From assembly GCA_963682055.1 (NCBI GenBank), contig OY821743.1:14667566-14731565 (forward strand): 64,000 nucleotides of DNA, in the 5' to 3' direction. Position 1 is the stretch's first letter; the number at the start of each line of letters is the position of its first letter. The notes below the pieces were generated by a model. It made no database searches. It had not been told where the DNA came from and worked only from the letters and a program-made list of their open reading frames with translations. The translations under genes and the position numbers were made by a program. Below are positions 46,602 to 64,000 of the stretch, piece after piece. Origin of the DNA: Primula veris. Lineage: Eukaryota; Streptophyta; Magnoliopsida; Ericales; Primulaceae.

Positions 46602-46900
46602 GTTATAATAAGTCAATTCAAGTCAAATGAGACTGCCCAATTTAACAATTTTTTTTTTAAAAAATAGCCATATACTTTTTTATTAATTATAATAATAGCA
46701 TACCCAAATAAAAAAATATAAAAATTAATAACTAATAACACTATTTATCACTATTTAACAACCAAACATTCATTTAAGTCTTATCATCTTATACTATTTT
46801 TTTTTGTATCATCCACATATTTGTATCGTAACTACACTTATTTTCTATATTTTAATTGCATTGCGCGTCACACATGTAAGGCGTGAGGCACGATTACCAG
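46602..46900 (+). mobile_element. Helitron-like element, family B, right half of an inverted pair
   Basis: It starts at GTTATAATAAGTCAA and ends CACGATTACCAG followed by T, the mirrored form of the copy to its left. A TATAATAGAATGAT remnant follows at 46902 on. Together the two form a foldback of about 580 bp. Confidence 0.65.
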
Positions 46901-47082
46901 TTATAATAGAATGATAGTGTGTGTGTTTGTATCAATAAAGATATAGTAAAAAATATTAGTAAAATAAATTTAAAACCCATTATATAAAAACATATAATGT
47001 GATGTGTAAATAAGATTACGTGTAACATATCGGTCCACATAAGAAATTAGAGTTACTAAATTACTTACAAACTAATAGGAAT

Positions 47083-47240
47083 GTGAATGAGCCAAAAATT
47101 TCGTGAAAAATTTCGCGATCGTTTCGTTAAAAACTTGTTTCGTTTTCGTTCATTACTAAACAAAATGAAACGAAAAAGAAAAACTCAAAAGACTAAACGA
47201 AAACGAAATTGACCATTTTCATTTCGTTTCGCTTTATTAT
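47083..47240. repeat. MITE remnant of the family interrupted by Cassandra
   Basis: GTGAATGAGCC...AAATTTCGTGAAAAA...TTTTCGTTCATTACTAAA also occurs split around the Cassandra insertion: GTGAATGAGGCGAAAA before 43983 and GAAAATTTCATGAAAAA...TTTTCGTTCATTACTAAA after 45683. So Cassandra entered a member of this family. Confidence 0.55.
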
Positions 47241-47639
47241 TAGTCCTATTTTCATGATCTATTTTTGATATACGTTGATAGAATTACAATCACTATGTGA
47301 TATGTAAAAGAACATACGTAATATTTTGTCATTTTATTTGACGTTAAGTCATCGATAAAATATATACACCACTACCTAAATTGTTAAGAAAGTAGTTCTC
47401 TGATGTCTAAATTATTAAAAGGGTAGTTTTTTTTTGTTTGTAACCATAAACAAAAAGAAGCAAACTAATAAATTGAAAAAAGAAGTTGACACCGTAATAT
47501 ATTAGGCTCACTTCGATCTCTGGCGCATGCTTATTAAGCATGTTAGGGTTATTAATTAAAAAAAAATAATTGAAAAAAGAAAAGGTAACAAACCAGTAAA
47601 AAACAATGACAAGCGTTACTTTATTTATTTATTTATTTA

Positions 47640-47753
47640 TGTTCTTCTTTACTCCCCCAAACCCAAAAAAAAACCCAAAAAACCCACAACCCCTCTCTCT
47701 CTATACTCTCTCTTCCGGCCACCGCACGTGACAGCGCGTGAAACTCTTAAAAC
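47640..47753 (+). promoter_or_regulatory. 5' leader region of PRMT6 exon 1 (copy 1)
   Basis: CTTCTTTACTCCCCCAAACCC, an A/C-rich run, a CT-rich tract, then TTCCGGCCACCGCACGTG before the ATG at 47754. The same order precedes exon 1 copies 5 and 6, and in shortened form copy 4. It contains a CACGTG G-box. Transcription start is not determinable from sequence. Confidence 0.5.
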
Positions 47754-63311
<15,558 letters not shown>

Positions 63312-63439
63312 GTAAGTTCTTTTTATTAGCTTGAAAATTTCTTGGAATATCTTCTCTTATTTGTGAAGATAAAAGTTGATATAGAAGCAAGAAATGTTGT
63401 TAAGGTTCAATGGCAATACACGAAAGAATAGAACATAGG

Positions 63440-63650
63440 AAAGAACTCATCCATAAGCTGAATGAATTATTAAGCAAACAAGCTTTTGAATGTTTGAGGT
63501 TCAGAGAAAAACTAGGTTCATCCAGCTTAAATCTAGAGCTTATTCAGGCCAAGAAACCAGAAAATCTCAGCTTTTAAGCTGCTCAACGAATTGTTGTCAA
63601 GCTTTTAAGCAAAAAATGCAGAGCTTTAAGCTGCAATCAAACAAGTTCCA
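63440..63650 (-). repeat. MITE-like repeat related to the EF-hand intron family
   Basis: CTCAGCTTTTAAGCTGC, TTTTAAGCAAAAAATGCAGAGC and TTTAAGCTGCAATCAAACAAG repeat the AGCTTTTAAGCT wording of 22040-23620, here after PRMT6 exon 9. Confidence 0.45.
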
Positions 63651-63651
63651 A

Positions 63652-64000
63652 ACATTATTTTCTTCCGTGGTCAATAATGCATTTTAGAGCATCGGTTGCT
63701 GGCACACTTTGACCTGCTCTTTCATTGTGTGTTGGTTTATGTTGCAATTTGCAATTTATCTTCAATGCATATTTTCTAGAAATGGATGGGTAAGTCTGGG
63801 GAATCTCAGACACTAGTTCTCAATTCTTTGATTCTTCAACTGAGTCTCTTTAGCTCTATACAATGTCTCTGTATGAAAAGTAGAAAGCTCTCAGTTTAAT
63901 AGTAAGAGAATCTTTGCTTTTACAATTACAAGCCTTGTGAATATAACTTGTTCTAGAGATTCTGGTTTTGGTGATCTTAATTGAAGCCACACAAGAAGGC
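63652..64000 (+). other. PRMT6 intron 9 to the window edge
   Basis: No exon recognised. The next PRMT6 exon (continuing after WPHV) must lie beyond 64000. Confidence 0.55.

Overview
The window is plant nuclear DNA: AT-rich, with spliced genes, plant LTR retrotransposons, non-autonomous Helitrons, MITEs, an Au-type SINE and a Cassandra element carrying 5S rRNA-like LTRs. The repeat spectrum would suit a composite-type eudicot (Asteraceae); that placement is an inference. Three genes look usable: an ER EF-hand (CREC/reticulocalbin-like) gene at 17722-28592 (+), a GEM-like GRAM-domain gene at 35808-36386 (-), and a PRMT6-type protein arginine methyltransferase gene from 47754 (+) that runs off the right edge. 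Gene relics include a PPR 3' end inside a retrotransposon, an AMT1 ammonium-transporter pseudogene, and an ASG1-like fragment.

Layout. 151-7500 is a young Copia-class element (two 242-bp LTRs differing at 4 sites, 5-bp target duplication) whose interior is mostly decayed; it carries a PPR gene fragment right after the primer site and a series of small hairpins sharing an 8-nt loop like CCTGTCGT. 7.5-17.7 kb is gene-free: a strand-asymmetric A-rich/T-rich minisatellite block (9.3-11.7 kb) and two related Helitron-like elements in direct orientation. 17.7-28.6 kb is the EF-hand gene (7 coding exons, 371 codons). 28.6-42 kb is intergenic DNA with MITEs, the GEM-like gene and pseudogene pieces. 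42.5-47.6 kb is a repeat array, a Cassandra element with a hAT MITE inside its 3' LTR, two foldback MITEs and a head-to-head Helitron pair. 47.75-63.3 kb holds nine PRMT6 exons (255 codons), with the C-terminal third beyond the edge.

Most unusual feature. In both multi-exon genes, exon 1 has been amplified in tandem inside intron 1. The EF-hand gene has four long and two very short copies of the 3' part of exon 1; PRMT6 has five extra copies of exon 1, three of them with the 5' leader. Every copy keeps the splice donor. One PRMT6 copy (52147-52332) is fully open, starts with ATG, keeps the leader and joins exon 2 in frame, so it is a credible alternative first exon giving a different N-terminus. 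The two genes are unrelated in sequence and lie about 19 kb apart.

Limits: exon borders were read by eye from splice sites and family knowledge. No alignment, expression data or database search was available.
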